Shown here: piece by piece, positions 54,886-55,003 of the stretch
Numbering within the stretch: the stretch's first letter is position 1
Layout: each line of letters begins with the position of its first letter
Assembly (NCBI GenBank): GCA_000415185.1
Contig: KE351649.1
Coordinates: 176,182 to 231,184 of the forward strand
Length of the DNA: 55,003 nt
Direction of reading: 5' to 3'
From: Enterococcus faecalis 13-SD-W-01
Lineage (GTDB): Bacteria > Bacillota > Bacilli > Lactobacillales > Enterococcaceae
Translations under genes and position numbers: made by a program
Notes under the pieces: generated by a model
Seen by the model: only the letters and a program-made list of their open reading frames with translations
What the model was told of the DNA's origin: nothing
Database searches by the model: none

Positions 54886-55003
54886 TAAACGGTGTTCAAG
54901 AACCAACTCCTTCGGCAATAACTCAAAAAACCACAAAACATGTAAAGCTGTTTTGTGGTTTTTTGAGTTATTGCTTGGAGCTGAACAGCTCGCTCACAAC
55001 CTC
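54886..55003 (-). repeat. Variable-stem palindromic repeat, copy C
   Basis: A complete 118-bp unit on the leftward strand, from GAGGTTG (ends at 55003) to AACACCGTTTA (54886-54896). Arms of about 26 bp (54915-54940 and 54949-54974) pair perfectly around the loop GCTTTACA (complement of 54941-54948). The stem sequence is unrelated to that of copies A and B, while loop and ends are conserved. Confidence 0.88.

Overview
This window is a chromosomal segment of a low-GC Firmicute. Protein sequences and gene order point to Enterococcus, most likely the E. faecium group. The indicators are the dnaX-ybaB-recR-tmk-darA-holB-ricT-yabA-rsmI replication/housekeeping cluster, a murAB-rho-rpmE2 operon, a VanR/VanS-like pair followed by a VanY-type D,D-carboxypeptidase as in the E. 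faecium ddcRS-ddcY system, glnR-glnA, rpoY-rnjA, and a valS T-box. No rRNA, tRNA, CRISPR array, prophage or intact insertion sequence was seen. Species assignment is inference from reading only.

Layout. 1-314 is a tandem array of palindromic repeats upstream of nrdG (315-917). 1038-9228 is a leftward block: dinB (with a LexA box), rsmI, yabA, ricT, holB, darA, tmk, recR, ybaB, dnaX. 9481-12724 is a rightward three-gene operon (SPFH/zinc ribbon, zinc-ribbon membrane protein, TPM-domain protein) resembling B. subtilis ydjI-ydjG-ydjH. 12770-19099 is accessory: a VanZ-like protein, an ABC ATPase with two MacB-like permeases, a lactococcin-972-like bacteriocin, a divergent LytTR regulator with a degenerate receiver, a cystatin-like protein, a long non-coding gap and an RNHCP-domain protein. 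19267-22187 is rpmE2, rho and murAB. 22341-24916 is ddcY, ddcS and ddcR. 25003-25437 holds a compact Fst/par-type type I toxin-antitoxin locus with a second copy of the VanR-like box found in front of ddcY. 25549-37965 is core metabolism and RNA/protein maintenance: fba, an SDR, pyrG with a CTP-sensing leader, glnA-glnR, a PerR-box-controlled NADH peroxidase/oxidase, hflX-miaA-GDPD, a membrane protein, clpP with a CtsR box and a gamma-carbonic anhydrase. 37988-41475 is a heterodimeric ABC exporter. 41854-43747 is rpoY-rnjA behind a structured leader. Then follow a TetR-like regulator, a cold-shock protein, radC-HAD-folC, valS with its T-box, a 971-residue orphan protein, rex, and another cluster of the palindromic repeats (54850-55003).

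Most interesting points: (i) a repeat family at both window edges with conserved ends and a conserved 8-nt loop, but central stems of unrelated sequence that are each self-complementary; (ii) the type I toxin-antitoxin locus, with direct repeats over the toxin ribosome-binding site, an 11-bp helix that can close the toxin mRNA end to end, and a VanR-like tandem box upstream identical in phasing to the one at ddcY; (iii) the bacteriocin locus with a LytTR regulator lacking the phospho-acceptor Asp and two 14-bp repeats spaced 21 bp; (iv) a bacterial cystatin; (v) a rpoY-rnjA leader in which a hairpin loop is fully complementary to a downstream segment; (vi) an unrecognised 971-residue protein.
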